Assembly: GCA_948474755.1 (NCBI GenBank)
Contig: CAOLHI010000024.1
Location: 434,001 to 498,000, forward strand
Reading direction: 5' to 3'
Length of the DNA stretch: 64,000 nt
Source of the DNA: Ctenosaura bakeri
Lineage: Eukaryota > Chordata > Lepidosauria > Squamata > Iguanidae
Below the pieces are notes generated by a model. That model was not told where the DNA came from and did no database searches. It saw nothing but the letters and a program-made list of their open reading frames with translations. Positions 1-13,000 of this stretch are shown in pieces. Position 1 is the stretch's first letter; every line of letters starts with the position of its first letter. The position numbers were made by a program, and so were the translations under genes.

Positions 1-1063
1 AAGATAACACATTGCAATAATAATTGTTCTGGTTTTTTTCTTGTCCAAGTCTCTAATATTTCTGAATGCCTAATCTAACCAGTTGAAGTTTTAGCAATGG
101 TACTGAAATAGGCAGTCTGTTTTTCAATCATCCTCCCTTTACGTGTTGTACAGGTAACTTTGTATTTCCTGGAAGTTCTTTTCTATAACTCGCTAGGTTA
201 GACGTGGGTATGAGATGCCCAAATTAGATTTCTTTAGAGTCTTCTTTACTGTTTCAGTCCTACTTTCCTGCATTTTATTTGACTAAGGAACAGTGGATTT
301 TCTGCAGTGGGAACTCTCAGTACACTACAATAACTCTCAGTCCTTTGCAAATGTACCGAAGTTTTCTGTCACTCATTTGATCAGACGCTATGTAGCATTT
401 GTGGTAGGAAACTTTGTAATATGATACCACAGGAAACTGGTATGGAACAACATACTTTCAATGTGCAGCTCTTACTGCAGCTGGTCTCCAAAATGGCTGC
501 TTTCTTAGAGTTCAGTTTTCTGCTGAAGTTCTCCAGAATGATTTTCCTTCATGCCAGATCCTCATTGTGCACTTTGATTTCTATTGTTGTAGTCATTATG
601 ACTGAAAAGTAAGCTGAATACAGTTATTGTACTTTGAAGAAGGTGGTTCCAGCATATACTATGAGGTAGTTGCAAAGAAGGTCTGTCTAACAGCTGCTTC
701 TGTCCCCTTTGAATCTCCTTCTTTGTCTTTGCTATAATGCCTACAAAATATTTTTTGTCAGTGAGAACGAAAAACTGTTCCTAGTTTCATTGCCTTTAGA
801 TGTGGAGTCTGTAGGGGTAAGGATTTTAAAAGAAGAAGTTAAGAAAGAAGGCTGAATACTTGTTTCTTTTTTCCTTCCCTCAACACTGAGTAAAACTGAA
901 ACTCAGAAAAGGCAACAGTAATTCCTGAGTGGCATTCTTGTTTCTCTAACACTTAACACAGAGGTGGCTGAGCTTCTGCCCCAAAGATACTTATCTCAAA
1001 AAGGATGCTTATGTTGAAATATTTAGTTATAATACAGTTCAAATACAGTGGCAGTCTGAAAAC

Positions 1064-1065
<2 letters not shown>

Positions 1066-1145
<80 letters not shown>

Positions 1146-1226
1146 TGTGTGTGTAATATATATATATAAATAAATATAATATATATGTACACACACACAC
1201 ACATATATATATGTGTGTGTGCATGT
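1066..1226. repeat. Compound TA/TG/CA dinucleotide microsatellite
   Basis: About 17 TA units are followed by about 14 TG units, then alternating TA, TG, TA and CA blocks, ending near gtgtgtgtgcatgtatgtatg. Because it contains both GT and AC tracts, parts are self-complementary. Short ORFs translated from it (runs of Ile/Tyr/Thr/His) are not genes. Confidence 0.9.
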
Positions 1227-1737
1227 ATGTATGTGTTTTGTAAAGTTGATAATAGGCAATTTACTAATCACAGTTACCGGTAGACTTTCTTGGCCCAGTG
1301 TCCTGCTGAAAAGAATGCTGCTTCCTGTTTCATTGTAGCAACTTTAGGGCTCTTTATGCCTGTCCATAATTCAGCAGAGGCATTCTCAATATTCTTTTCC
1401 TCCTGGGGGATGCAGTCTTTCCTATCATACCTCGTGTTTACCACTTTTCAGCTTTAATTTCTATGTAAAAAATTGTTATAGCACATAGTTTTAAGCCTGC
1501 AATTTTCCAGATCTTTGTTTTAAATAAAGTACATAATGAGCTGCGTTCTAGGCTTTGCTTTATTGTATTAATATAGAGATGTGCATTTTTTTAAAATGCT
1601 CTTGTCTCTTATAGTGTCAATAGGTCTTCAAGAACAGGGTTTTGTCATCAAGTATAGTTTGTAGATCTAGCTCTATCGAATTAATCAAGAATATTGCCTG
1701 CAGGTTGTTTGATAAATGGAAAAAACTTCTTTTGTTC

Positions 1738-2290
1738 ATTCGTTTATATCCTGATTTTTTTCTCAATACTGGGACTCAAGATGGTGTACAAAAAATTAAA
1801 ATAAATTCAACAAATTAAAATATTTACAAAATATAAGTAAAAACATAAAAACACAATTGAAACTATTTAAAGCAAATCCTTTAAAAGGCACAAGATAAAA
1901 ACCAATAAAACTATACACAACTTAAAAGGCACCATTATAAAAACCCTAAAATCTTGTTGGAAAAAGAGGGAGCCATCCTCGCCTTCCTAGGTAAGGAGTT
2001 CCAAAACTTAGAAGCAGGCACTAAGAAGTCTCTCTGCTGTGTACCTACCAGAGGTACCTTGGACGGTGGTGGGACAAAGACAGGGGCCTCCCCTGAAGAT
2101 CTTAAAGCCCAAACAATCTCTTATGAGAGTTCTGGTCCTACAGATAGCTTGAATGTGAACCATATGGGGCTTTACATGTCATAATCAGCACTTTGAATTA
2201 TGTTTGGAAACAGGCCATCAGCCACTGGAACTATAACCAGGCCTAGTTAACAGACGAGGTACACTCTTGGGGCAAACTGAAGTAATTTAT
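1738..2290 (-). mobile_element. Degenerate LINE 3' end (L2/CR1-like)
   Basis: Read on the minus strand, this ends in the common reptile LINE tail, seen on + as tttatatcctgatttttttctc followed by aatactgggactcaag. Upstream on the minus strand is a decayed coding-like stretch with several stops. The clade is not certain; the tail resembles those at 12300, 21190, 33120 and 47330. Confidence 0.45.
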
Positions 2291-3897
2291 TCAAATCTTT
2301 CTCATGTGTGTCTTTGTGTATGCATGCATGTGCCTGCATGTGCACGCACACATACTTTCCGCCAATCAGATGGGACTTGAAAAAGTACCACAAATATCTG
2401 ATAATAGCCATTGTCCATATTACAAAGTTTTAACTTTGCTATTCAAGGTATATATGATCACAAATTCCTGAACAGTTAAGGCCTAGTGATAGTTTGAAAC
2501 AAGAATAACAGGTAAAAGAAATTTGTTGGTTTGCTTACATTATTTATGTCAGTCAGTTGTGCTGTGCATGTTCTACTTCTCTCACTTCAAAGTGTCTGTC
2601 ACTTGTGTATGATCTGTGTGGCTTTGTACATGAATTCAGCTGAAACAAGTGCTGCCTGCACAATCATTCCCTGCAACTAAAAAGGATACCTCTCTTTGCA
2701 CTCAGCTCTATGCACATGTTTGAGCCCTAGCAGGCACACTGTGGGCTGTGGATGGTGGTAGGTGTATTAATGTCTTTGTTACACATAAATGCCACAGTAT
2801 CTTCAAGTGCTCCAGTCTGTGACTTCAGTGTGTAGTGCTTTTTCCATATATCTTTGCTGTTAAGTAAAAAAACAGAAGACCGTGCTGCAATCACATGCAT
2901 ATAATCTTATTCAATGAAATGTATAGTATTTTAGCATCCTATTTTAAATCTTGTTTGGGTTGAGGAACACGTCTGCATACTTTCTACTAGGATTCAAATA
3001 TTGTAGACATTGTGAAATAGTTTATAATACTAAAAGATGACATTGGCTGTAAGTAAAAGCTGTTATATCATGCCTCTCTGTATTTGATTATGAGGAAAGC
3101 ATGCTTAATAATCACTTATTTAATTTTTAAATAGTTTTAAATTGTTTACTAGCGATTCAAATGCTTTTAATATTACAGAGGCTAGTCCTATGAAAATTAT
3201 ATGATTTTATAAAGACTGAGAATTAGTTGTTTAATATTCACCAGCTGTACCCAAAATGTACATAGAAGAGTTTAATTCTGCAAATGTCAGAATAGCAGGG
3301 CTTGATTAAGGAAAGTCAGAAAAAGCCAAAAGGAGATTAAATTACATTTTTGTAATGTGAACCCTAGGAGGCAAGATAACACTATAATCCCTATGGAATG
3401 AATTTGATTATTTTATGCTCTGATTTAATCAAATTTAGTAGCATTATTGCTAAATAAGTAAATATTGTTTATTTCTGTGTTCCTTTCCTTAGGAGTCTCA
3501 AAACACTCTAAATACCATGTGGTATATGGAGGTTGGTTACATCTCAATTCTTGCTGCTTGGAGCAATGATAGAACTTACGAGCATTCAAAAAGAAATGCA
3601 CTGTAGTATACTAAGCATAGCCAATGTGTTTTTTGTGCTTGCTGAATAATTTATTGACAACTGCATTTTGTCTTGAGTGTTTGAAATGCACGCTTGCCTT
3701 AAAACAGTAAAAACTGTTATCTGTACTTGCTTTCCCTGTTCCTTAATTGTATTGGTGTTGTGACTAGTCATGCATTCATTGTCTGTGACATATTGCTCTG
3801 TGCTTTTAATTGTGGCTGTTGACTTACCCAATATTGCATAAATGTTATTAGTGAAAAAGGAGGAAGACTCACAGCTCTGTGAAATCTTCATACCTAG

Positions 3898-4073
3898 GTG
3901 AAAGAGCTTCGAGAGAAAGCAGAGGCTTACAGGCAAAGAATACAAGGAACTCATTTCTCCAGAGATCATTTGAATCAGATTCTGTCAGAGAACAACAAGC
4001 TTTGGGATTTGTCCTCAGATTCCAGTGTGGAAGAAGCCATTAGCAATAATGTCAGAGCTCTAGATCTTGCAGG
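3898..4073 (+). CDS. MDM1: MDM1 coding exon (first in window)
   Basis: The acceptor is tacctag before 3898 and the donor is gtaagg at 4074. The exon starts in phase 0 with VKELREKAEAY and ends inside a glycine codon after NVRALDLA. It carries the conserved THFSRDHLNQIL block, which is the clearest family signature in the window. No earlier MDM1 exon was recognised between 1 and 3897. Confidence 0.93.
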
Positions 4074-7000
4074 GTAAGGGTTTCCTTGTGGAAGAAGAAA
4101 AGTTGCAATGTGGTGGTTCTAGAAGTGAAACATTTATAGTGCTACTTTTGCTTGATTTACAGTTCAGGCCTCAATCTTCCAATCACATAACCTTGAGTTT
4201 TGACTTCAGCTAAGGTTGTGCCAGAAAAACTATGCTGCAAAGGTCAGCTTTGGCATGAAATTCTCTTCCCCCACCCCATAACTTAACTAGTGAAACAAGG
4301 ATCAGCACAGTATGAGAGCCTGTTTCTGTTAATTTTTTTTTGTGCGTGTGTATGAAAAATTGCTAAGAAATTGCTGGTGGAAATCAAATTTAATTGGATT
4401 TCTTGAGAATGAAGTCATTTAACAGTGCAATATAATACATGTTTAGAGCTACGAACATTTGATTTCAGTTGAATCTAGGATTGTGCTTGTAGCATTCAGT
4501 GGAACTCAGTGTTCATCTCTGGGTGGTAGTTGAACTCTGAGTGTGGAGATAAATTTTTGCAGGCAGCTGGACTGTATTTGCTACAAGAAAAATTTCTGGG
4601 TTAAGAAGAAAAGATACCTTCATTATTGGAGTATTCCTGTACAGATATCTAAGCTTGTGCACTAGGCAGTGTTTCCATCTATAGGTTTAGGCAGCAAGCA
4701 GCTTTCTCTTGCAGTCGTTTGGACTGGATACAAGTTTGTAGTCTTGTGCCACGGTGGCTACATACAGGATAGAATCCAGAGAGTTTTGGTAGATGCACCA
4801 AAAGAGTTCATCTAAGGATGCCGAACAAATCTATGACATTCTGCAAATTTCTTCTGAAAGGTACTCAGATTCATTAAAAGTTGCCATGCTGCTGATTGTA
4901 TTTTTCAAGCCCATAGCCACCATGGACACACAGAAGTAACTGGGTAGTTCTTTGGCTATGGGTCATACAGACTGTAATATGGCAGTTTGACTGATTGACT
5001 GCAAGTAGAATTATGAACATTTGTGTTTCAAGTGTAATTCTATCAGATATGATTTGACATAAATGTCACTAAGCATTTGACAGGGTTGGATTGCTGTGCT
5101 TCTGGATATATAAATATGGGACTTAATGTACTGTTTACTTTCTCTTTATAAAGGGTCCCTGCGAAAAAGCTCTCTCCAGCTCCTAAGTTCTTGCCACAAC
5201 CTGAGTTGTCAGAAGAGTTCCAGGAGAACAACACTGGGAAATTAGGCATGTCAGATGCTGCCACTCTTCCAGTCAAGCGTCGTCTAGTTTGGGATGAACC
5301 AGGCAACGGCGAACAACTGGAAGGTCAGACACCAGTGTTAGGAGGAGGAGGAGAGGAAGAAGAAAAAGAAAACAAGCAGGAATCAGAAGAGGTTAAAGAA
5401 CCGGATAAAAATACCACTAGAGACGATCAGCAGGAGTAAATATTTAAAAGTCTTTTTCTTTTTAAACTCATGCAGCTATTAAGTTATGATGATTATGTAC
5501 AGTGTCTATTAAGTAGGGCAGTACTAGTTCCACTGCGTAATGGAGAAATATAATCAATTGGCATGAGTGAAGTTAGACCTTACTATGTCACGTAAAGCTA
5601 GAATTTGTGTATTACTAATTAGCCACAAGAGAAATTTCAGACAGAAATATTCATTCAGAAACTTCCAGTTGGCTCTAGTTTCCAACCCTGATTGTCAAGG
5701 CATATGTAAACTACAGCTTTTGATTTGGAAGCAGTCATGAACAGTGGCTTGCTGAAAAGTAGTGAGGTTCTAGTCAAGTAAAGCATGCCAGAGGTGGGTG
5801 GAGGAAAGAGTATGGGCATAATACTTATTCATGTAGCGTAGGAGTAGCTGCTCGGCATATTTTGTGCTGAAGTTCCTATCAGACTCAGCCAGGAATTGAA
5901 AGGTTATGAAAGTTGCGGTTCAAAAAACTTTGGAAGACTCCAAATTGCCAAACCGTGGTGAAATGCTGTGCCATGCACTGCATCAGAACCAACCCTGTAT
6001 GACATTTTACTGAATGTGGCATAAATCCAGTTTTTGTCCCAGCTTGAGTAAACCTATCAAACTTGTTAAGTCTATTCTACTTTGTGCTAGTAGTTGGCTG
6101 TTCTGCATTATTAAAAACTTAAGGATGCCAAGAAAGAATGAATAACCTTCCTCGCATGTACCTTTACTAAAATAAATTTCAATTTGCATTTTCAGTTATG
6201 CTAGAAATCACTTTCCATGTTAGTTCTTCTAAAGGTCTTTAGATCTATGTAAGAAAACATCTGGAAGATGGCACAAAGTTTCCGTTTTTGAACTATGAAA
6301 ATAATAAGATATGGCTTTGAGATGTGCCTGGTTGAAACTCTTCAAAATATATTTATTGTAAATGCATTGTGTTGCGAAATGTGCCATTCTAAGTTATAGA
6401 TAGATAGATAGATAGTTATAGGGAACAGGAGTTGGCACTAGCCATGGTGCCATATGCTAAATGGGACACACAGATGGGGGCATAATTAGTGACAATACTA
6501 AGATAGAAGGCCTTTTAAATAAAATGAGAATAAGAAGTTTGGGAGATAACTAGTATTATCAAAGGCTAAACTTGTACATTACAGATAAATACCATAGGCT
6601 TTATGGGCGTAATGGTGAAGTGGAGAAAGCTGTTATGAAGTTTGTAGGTCCCATGAAAATTGCTATATGTTGATTTTAATAGTTTGAATAAGAAGAATGA
6701 TTCTATTAAAATTCTATCTTTTAAAATTCCAGAACAGCCTCTGCACAACAGTAGTGGAAACCAAAACCTCACAGAACAGGATAGCATTGTTGAAAGTTAT
6801 CTTGTGATGTTTATTTCACTTTCTTATCCTTTTTTCTGGCCCAAAGAAAGTACAATTTTTGGGGGGAGTAGTCGTTAACATTTTTAATAATTGGTAATTA
6901 TGGTTAATTACAGGGTACCTTTTTTACTGTGTATATTTTTGTATGCAATGTCATATTTTTCAGAGAAAATGTAGCTTCTCCAGGTGCTAATATGGCAGAC

Positions 7001-10000
7001 TCTTCCTCAGAATCCTACAATGGAGTTGGCAGGCTTCCTACCCCAGAGCTAAGAGCACTTGGTGGAGCACAAAGAACACATCTGGACCTGACAACACCAG
7101 CAACTGGTAAAAATTATGTTGTTTCTTTCAAAATTAGTATAAAAAAAAGAACAAGAAATGAGTTATGACTTGGAAATTTGGCATAAACAAAGATGTATAA
7201 TACTCTTATTTAGGAGGTGCCGTTTTAGTATCTCCTCCAAAAGTGAAGTCTTCATCCTCTCTGCAAATAAGAAAGGGATCTCCAGAGAAGAATACTTTAG
7301 CAAATGGTCAGATCTCAAGGGAAGATACAAAAAGAAAATCTAACATGGTAAGACACAACATGTCTTAAGAAAACAGGGTGCAAAGAGCTGCAAAATCCTA
7401 AACTACTTATTATGTCCTAGTGTCACCTATCATTAGACTGACATTGTTTGGGGAAATGGGATGGGGGAATGCAGCAGCATGCCCACTACACATACGTGTT
7501 TCAAAGGAATTGTACCTGGTTGGGTTTTGTATTATACAGAATTCCTTTCAGGGTTTCTGGAGTCTGACATTAAGAAACCGATTGCCATGACATATGTGAG
7601 AGTAGATTGATAGAGTATCGTGTGTTAGCCCCAAGTGAAGAGGAAAGAAAAGCAAATAAATATGGCTAGGTATGTCTCTTATTACATTCACAAAGCTAGT
7701 TTGGAGGCAGTTATATGTGGAAGCAGTCATTGTGATGTGACATTAACTTAAAATTATCTTATATAATGGCTTGCTGTCTTATGAAAAGGACCTAGGGAAT
7801 GTTTTTGGGAACTAGTGTATTCAACTTCCTGTAAATAACGCTGGCACATGAATAGTTAGATTAATACTGCAAAGAGCAATATTTTGTACAGCATGATATT
7901 TCCTTTTTCCTTTGCTATTCCAGGATGAAAGTGAAGCTGTAACACTGAGTCATTCCCCAGCTGCTGGGCTAAAAACTTTGGATTCTTTGCCTCTGAGGAA
8001 GGATCAGTGGCCCAAGCGAGAGACTTCTAGTGTAAGAGTCCCTTCAACTTCACTGCATTCAGAGCAAGTGCCTGTCATCACTGGTGTCAAGTCAGCTAAA
8101 GACCCTGCTCAGTCATATTGGAGCCCATCATGCCGCATTCAGGGAACTCTCAGGAATCCAGAGTTTCAACACAATGGTTGGTTTTCTCTGTAAAACCTTC
8201 ACCTTCTTTTTTGAAATGTGCACATTTTGTTTAAAATTACTTTTATCTCTTCTTCTGGGTAACAGCAACAAATGATAGTTCAGTTTTATAGTATTATCAG
8301 TACTATGAAACACTAATGTGTTATCTTTCATTCCACAATGTGGCGTCATATTAACCAAAACCAAAAAGAGAAGCCTCGCTTATTTAGACATGCAGAAATT
8401 TCTTATTATATTTGTGATTAAAATGAAAACAATGATAAATTCTGAATCTATAGCTAAACTGTTCTTCAATAGCCAACTGGCAGCATTCCTTTCAGACAGT
8501 CTGACCTGAGAGACTATATACAATATGCTTATTGTTGTATTAATATTGAGATAACAGAAGGAGTTCAAATATATTGGGAGATGGTTCTCTTGAGATCAAC
8601 ATTAGCTGTAAATTAGTATGTTGGCTTGTTGTTTTTGTATGCCTTCAGGTCGTTTCCAGCTTATGGTGACCCTAAGGCAAACCTGTCATGGGGTTTTCTG
8701 GGGTCAAGAGCGTGTGATGCACCCAAGGTCACCCACTGGGTTTCCACAGTTGAGCGGGGAACTGAACTCTGGTCTTGAGGGTTGTAGTCCAATGCTCAAA
8801 TCTCTACACTTCCCTGTTTCTAGTATGTTGGCTGTTCTTGCCTAAATCCCGATGTGAGTGCCAACTAGAATATACTCATTGAATCAATTGAATTTTCATA
8901 ACATTCCTACTGATTCAAATGGTATATTCCAGTTACTATTAATAATTGGATTTAGTCCCCTATGTATCAAAAGTTAAAAGCCTAAATTGCATTTTTGTTG
9001 GGAAATAAAATATGTGTGGACTGGTGAAATGCTTCAGGTCTCTGCTGTTTGCTTTAGGAAATGTTGCAAGCCCCCGAAGGAGCTGGTTGCAGTTGCCACT
9101 TCAGGAGAGAAACTATAATGATGAAGGTATTTTTTTTTCCTTTACCAGTGTTAGACAAACAATTTGCTTGGTAAAATTCAGATGCAACATGATTAGTAAT
9201 AATGGTTCGTATTTTAGTATCTCATATATCTTAGTGAGTGATCCAAAAGCTATTGTAAAAATGAATGCATCATACTTATGCCAATAAAAAAATGTCCATG
9301 ATGCTAATATTCAGAGTACACTTTCTGTATGCATTTGGTATAGTAAAATCAAATGCTTGCATTTCTAACATCTTACAAAAATTTAACAGAAATATATGTT
9401 TTCATGGTTATGTTCATCATGATATATGAGAAAAGAAAATGTGAATAGACTGTTTGGTTTAGAGGGACAAATGGGATGGGAGCAGCATAATACATTTCAA
9501 ATTAATAATAAAAAAATAAGAAAGATCCAAAGTAGTTTTCTGTCACAGGTCTAGAAAAACAAGTCATGGTCTAAATGTTAGCCCTAAATGTTAATAAAGG
9601 AGACAGAGAAAGAGAATGACATTGCAAAATTGTAGAATCTTGTGGCTCAGATCTAGTGTTTCTTTCCTTTAGCTGTGTTTGAGTGTAAAGCTAAACCATA
9701 GATGGACAATATGTTACCTGCAGATTACATGCAGCCCCCAGCCATTCCACATGCCACCTGGGGAGCCCCACACACTTTCACCAGCTGATCAGTCATCAGT
9801 TGATCACTTTGCTGGGACTACTGTTAGCAATTAAGAGAAGAGATCACTGTGCTGACATGCCGTTAGCAATTGAAAATCAGCAGTCTTGATTTGGATTCTG
9901 GAATGGATGGAATGGAGCTTTAGCCATACACATTCCACAATCCTAGTGGAGGCAAGATTACTGGCAAGGGGAGAAGCTTTATTCTCACTTTTTTCACAAA

Positions 10001-13000
10001 TCCCTGAAGACAGCAGTTTCTCTAGGGTATTTAGCAAGAGAAACAGTGATTTGGCTGAGAATTTCTGTGGCAGAAGTAAGCATTAAATCCCCACCTCAGT
10101 GGTCCCTGTAGGTATCAGTGGATGGGGCATCCTGGTCTCAGTCATTACCATCCCCATCCACCTCCAACCCTGCCCATTCATGCTGCTCTTAGTGGTCCTG
10201 GAAGCACCAGTACAGTCATACCTGTTCTAAGCCATGGGTTTAGTATTATGTAAATACATCTCAATGAACCTCGGGTTTGTATAGTCCTCAGCTGCTCCTC
10301 TGGCATGACTGTGAGGAGATGGAAAGTTCCAGTTTGATTTTAAATTAACCACAGTTAAGGTAGTTTCTGGAACCCTTAACTGTGATTAATCTTAATTATG
10401 TTAAGCAAGCTGTGTAATCTAAAACAGAAGCAAGAGCTTTGGAGATGGGGGAGCATGCCAGACAAGGTCTTGCTGCATATCATTCTCGTAGTACTAAACC
10501 AGGATAAGCAACTGTTAAGGTTTGAGGCTATGCTTGGCCCCTCAAGAGAACTGCACAGCCACATCTCCTGAATATTTTAATTTTCCACCCAAATCCCCCA
10601 GGGATATAGGAGGAATTTGCTACTTTTTTGCCCCCGTCCTTATCATTTTAGGCTCAGGAGATGCATTTTTCCAACAGAAAGTGACCTAGATACCAAATTT
10701 CTGGTTTCTTCCTGTTGGGGGAAAGAAGGCTTCTTTTAGGCCAAATTGGGATCAAGAGAGGTAAAAAAAAAAAAAAAGAGGTGGGAGAAAGTTCCCTCTC
10801 CACCCCCAGAGTCGCTTGAAAGACACTTGTGGACAAAAAGTTTGGGGTCCCAGGGTCACATATGGCTCATGAGGTACACCTTCCATACCCCTGTGCTAAA
10901 ACACTGTTTTAGTGTGTCCAAATGAGAACGTGGAGAAACAAAATGATAGTAGAATTAATCAAGCTGCAGGAAAGGAGATTCCACCTGAACCTCAGGAAGA
11001 ACTTCCTGACGGTCAGAGCTGTCCGACAATGGAATATGCTGCCTTGGAGTGTGGTAGAGTCTCCTTCTTTGGAGGTTTTTAAGCAGAGGCTGGATGGCCA
11101 TCTGTTGGGAATGCTTTGATGTGTGTTCCTGCGTGGCAGAGGGTTGGACTGGATGGCCCCTGGGGTCTCTTCCAGCTCTATGATTCTATGAATTAGCAAC
11201 TCCAAGTCTATAAGTGCATTGTGACTCAAAGGCTGAAAATCTTAACGTTATAGCTGAAACTAAGTTGTTAATCTGAACTGGAATGGACTCACTGGTAAGT
11301 GAATCTTTAAGTAAACTTCATTGATTCAAAGTATCTACTCTGATTAAGACTGTTGCCAATAGTAGTCCTATATCATGAGCCTGGTCTAATAGCCACTTCC
11401 TTACTATCCTTTCTTTGTTGAGAACATCTTGGAAATGGGCTATCCTTTGATTTCTAACCATTCTGGGATGACTAAGCAAATTTGATCAAATTTTGTCAAA
11501 ATGTATGAGCCTTTTTAAAGTCATCTGTTAGCTTCATTAAGATCAGACAGATAACTTGCATGGTTTTGCTAACTGTCTTTCCAGGATAGGGAGAGTAAAG
11601 TTACTCACATTTCCCTAAATTTCTCAAGCCTCAATCTAGAGAAACAAAAATCCAAATAATGGGCGGCCAAAGTGCATTCTGCATTTCTGAAACAATACGA
11701 CGAGTAAACCCGGACTATACTGTACAATTTTCATACAGGGAGCTGTTCTTGAGAAGCAATTCTTATTAGCCATATCAGAGGAAATACTTGAAAAATAGAT
11801 TTCTTTCCAAGTAACTGGGTATGTTTTCAAGTAAAGTAATGGCTCTTCACATGAAAGTAGGAGAAAAATATCAGAATTTGTGCATTTCAGTAGTGTGGAA
11901 CTATGTGAATTACATTTAACATTGCCATTAAATATGAATAATTAGGCTCACAGAACACCCATGGCATGAGCAGAGAAAGGGAGAGTTGGGTAGTATTTTC
12001 CAAGCCACTGGGGTATATTCCCCTCGAAAAAGGAGTGTTGTACTCTTTCTGACAGATTCATGTGCCTCTTAAGAGATGCTCACTTAATGCTTAACATCTC
12101 AAGCTTCTGAAACAAATAAGGCTGTACAGTGTATGGGCTGTGAAAATTCTTTAGTAAAGCAACACTACATGCTTACAGAAAGGAATTCAAATAATCAAGT
12201 CTTCAGCAATGCTCTTCAATCTCATTTGTAGTTCTTGAGACTATAGATTTGTTGTCATTGTCACATTTTAATGGCCTTTCAAAATCGGTTCTCAGTGTTT
12301 TTAATGCAGTTGTTTCTTTTCTTTTTTTAAAAAAAAGTGTTATCCATTGTTTTATGTGTATTTTGCTGTAACTTATATTGTGAGCCACAATATTGGGAGA
12401 AAGGCAGGATATTAAATGAATGAATGAATGAATTAATGCTGTATTACTAAGGAGGAAAAAAACTGGCAGTAGAGTTTTTACCTAATGATACTGGTTTTAA
12501 ATGCATACATTTCCTTTCTGAGACTTCAGTGGTGAGCCTTGGCACCTCTCTCAGTGTATATCTGCCCCTGTTAGTTTGTTGCTTTATTCCAAAGCCACTA
12601 TACGTTCTTGTTAGCATTGGCTAAAGTTTGTCTCTGGACTCATAGAATCATGGAATGATAGAGCTGGAATTGACCACAGGGGCCATCCAGTCCAACCCTC
12701 TGCCATACAGGAACCCACATTAAAGCACTCCTAACAGATGGCTGTCCAGCTTCTGCTTAAAAAGCTTCAAAGAAGGAGACTCCACCACATTCCAAGGCAG
12801 CATATTCCACTGCTGAACAACTCTGACCGTCAGGAAGTTCTTCCAGAGGTTTAAGTGGAATCTCTTTTCTTGCAGCTTGAATCCATTGCTCCTTGTCCTA
12901 GTCTCTGGAGCAGTGTAAAACAAGCCCACTCCCTCCTCAACATGACATCCCTTTCAAATATTTAAACATGGATGTCATATACCCTCTTACCTTCTCTTCT

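Larger units (their letters stand above)
1..3897 (+). other. MDM1: MDM1 intron (partial), with LINE remnant and dinucleotide repeats
   Basis: No coding exon was recognised here. By position it belongs to the MDM1 intron preceding the 3898 exon. It contains the TA/TG repeat near 1070-1225 and a decayed LINE end near 1738-2290. The rest is AT-rich single-copy-looking sequence. Confidence 0.6.

Noticed and set aside
953..1271. Overlapping minus-strand ORFs of His/Thr/Ile/Tyr repeats
   Set aside because: They translate the TA/TG microsatellite only.
5191..5439. Independent 82-codon gene
   Set aside because: It is the open frame of an MDM1 internal exon running into the intron.
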